64,000 nucleotides of DNA from Micromonospora radicis (GTDB lineage Bacteria > Actinomycetota > Actinomycetes > Mycobacteriales > Micromonosporaceae). The notes beneath the pieces were generated by a model. That model was not told the DNA's origin and searched no databases. It saw nothing but the letters and a program-made list of their open reading frames with translations. Position numbers and translations under genes: made by a program. Shown one piece after another: positions 62,985 to 64,000 of this stretch (its first letter is position 1; each line of letters starts with the position of its first letter). The DNA is taken from NCBI RefSeq assembly GCF_003583405.1, contig NZ_QXEC01000001.1:496001-560000 (forward strand). The letters run 5' to 3'.

Positions 62985-63887
62985 GTGAGCCAGGACCAGC
63001 ACACCCAGCAGGACCCGACCGAGCAGTACGGCCAGCAGGCGGGGCAGCCGAGCCAGCAGCAGTCACCGCCGGGGCGTACCGACGAGATGACACCGAAGCC
63101 GGACCACGGCGAGGAGACGTACCAGGGCAGCGGCAAGCTCGACGGCAAGAAGGCGTTGATCACCGGCGGTGACTCCGGTATCGGCCGGGCGGTGGCGATC
63201 GCCTTCGCCCGGGAGGGCGCCGACGTGCTGATCTCCTACCTCGGTGCGGAGGAGGACGCCGACGCGCGGGAGACCGTACGGCTGGTCGAGGCCGCCGGCC
63301 GCAGGGGCGTCGCGGTCCGCGGCGACATCGCCGACGAGGGCAACTGCCAGGCGCTGATCGACCGTGCCCTGTCCGACCTGGGCGGCATCGACATCCTGGT
63401 GAACAACGCGGCGTACCAGATGGCGCAGGACAAGGGCATCGCCGGGATCAGCACCGAGCAGTTCGACCGGGTCCTCAAGACCAACCTGTACGCGATGTTC
63501 TGGCTCTGCAAGGCGGCGCTGCCGCACCTGGACGAGGGGTCCGCGATCATCAACACCTCCTCGATCCAGGCGTTCGACCCGTCGCCGCAACTGCTCGACT
63601 ACGCCACCACCAAGGCGGGGATCGCGAACTTCACCAAGGCGCTCGCCGCCGACCTGGTCGACCGGGGCATCCGGATGAACGCCGTCGCGCCGGGGCCGAT
63701 CTGGACCCCGCTGATCCCGGCGACCATGCCCCAGGAGAAGGTCGAACAGTTCGGTACGGACACCCCGGTCGGTCGGCCGGGTCAGCCCGCCGAGCTGGCG
63801 CCCGCGTACGTCTTCTTCGCCTCGCAGGAGTCGAGCTTCATCACCGGCGAGGTCCTCGGCGTCACCGGCGGCCGGTTCACCAAGTGA
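62985..63887 (+). CDS. general-stress SDR (YhxD/GSP39-like)
   Basis: 300 residues. A Gln-rich N-terminal 50 residues precede the SDR domain: ALITGGDSGIGRAVAIAFAR, NNAAYQMAQDKG, NTSSIQAFDP and the YATTKAG active site. It matches the GSP39/YdaD class of stress-induced reductases. GAGGAG lies 8 bases before GTG 62985. Confidence 0.87.
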   Translation: MSQDQHTQQDPTEQYGQQAGQPSQQQSPPGRTDEMTPKPDHGEETYQGSGKLDGKKALITGGDSGIGRAVAIAFAREGADVLISYLGAEEDADARETVRLVEAAGRRGVAVRGDIADEGNCQALIDRALSDLGGIDILVNNAAYQMAQDKGIAGISTEQFDRVLKTNLYAMFWLCKAALPHLDEGSAIINTSSIQAFDPSPQLLDYATTKAGIANFTKALAADLVDRGIRMNAVAPGPIWTPLIPATMPQEKVEQFGTDTPVGRPGQPAELAPAYVFFASQESSFITGEVLGVTGGRFTK

Positions 63888-63896
63888 GGCGTGCGC

Positions 63897-63935
63897 AGGG
63901 GCCCCGGTCGGCACCTGCGGTAGCTGAGGGCCCCT
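63897..63935 (+). terminator. terminator-like repeat after the SDR
   Basis: AGGGGCCC (63897-63904) pairs with GGGCCCCT (63928-63935), followed by TCTCAA. The remaining bases to 64000 hold nothing recognised. Confidence 0.45.
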
Positions 63936-64000
63936 TCTCAACGCTGCTAGGTTCGGCGGGATCGCGGTGACCGAGGATGACGATCGGGCCGGCCAGGCGC

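Overview
The window is 64 kb of very high-GC DNA with strong third-codon-position GC bias, GTG/ATG starts and long antisense shadow frames, as in a filamentous actinomycete. Mycothiol-linked formaldehyde detoxification, ESX/type VII secretion targets, an ECF41-type sigma factor, a PASTA-less Ser/Thr kinase, a class F sortase and many leaderless genes fit Micromonosporaceae; Micromonospora or a close relative is my best guess, an inference from gene content and style and not from a database search. I saw no tRNA, rRNA, CRISPR array, insertion sequence or prophage.

Region 1-7959 looks like an accessory signalling or conflict locus. It holds a NB-ARC/TPR protein cut by the window edge, an unknown protein, a large P-loop ATPase on the opposite strand, a two-TM protein with tandem Rossmann (TrkA-N-like) domains and a C-terminal RyR domain, and a small SLOG-like nucleotide-binding protein coupled to it by an ATGA overlap. 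Region 8371-11861 has a secreted multidomain alpha-L-fucosidase and a PHP-type CehA/McbA metallohydrolase. Region 11918-13975 is a four-gene type VII secretion module: YbaB-like protein, EspC-like target, LXG/WXG-style toxin with a C-terminal DUF6883-type domain, and a DUF4926 partner with a TTG start.

Region 14239-19240 is mostly stress and housekeeping: CBS-BON protein, NmrA-like reductase with a divergent ECF41/SigJ sigma factor, membrane protein, CG0192-type protein, Dps and a PRC-barrel protein. Region 19395-28008 is a sugar-acid catabolic island: FadR-type regulator, ABC importer without its own ATPase, galactonate dehydratase, KDPG(al) aldolase, PfkB-type KDG kinase, mannonate dehydratase and gluconokinase, ending at a strong terminator. 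The products converge on 2-keto-3-deoxy sugar acids, their phosphates, and 6-phosphogluconate.

Region 28058-35778 holds a decayed lantibiotic dehydratase, an acyl-CoA ligase, a small protein with a Gly-Gly/Cys-rich tail coupled to a two-component system, a proline-rich exported protein and an acetyltransferase. Region 35867-48490 has DNA polymerase IV, a decayed glutamate-synthase-like gene, a Ser/Thr kinase operon with a CmpX-like membrane protein, an MFS exporter, YchJ, MBL hydrolases, a histone H1-like protein, a class F sortase with a neighbouring surface protein, a solitary lycopene cyclase and RNase HI.

Region 48487-64000 includes a pentapeptide protein, an unusual F420-type LLM oxidoreductase fused to a hemerythrin domain opposite a MarR regulator, an extradiol dioxygenase, a zone of four gene remnants (dapA, phosphotransferase, FCD regulator, and isolated tandem palindromes), a monooxygenase-reductase pair, mycothiol-dependent formaldehyde dehydrogenase with an MBL partner, a DUF3626 protein, a secreted transglycosylase-like protein, a DHA2 exporter, a perfect G-quadruplex repeat and a general-stress SDR. 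Terminators were assigned from perfect or near-perfect inverted repeats read by eye. Six genes share a TANNNT box six or seven bases before the start codon, the mark of leaderless transcripts.
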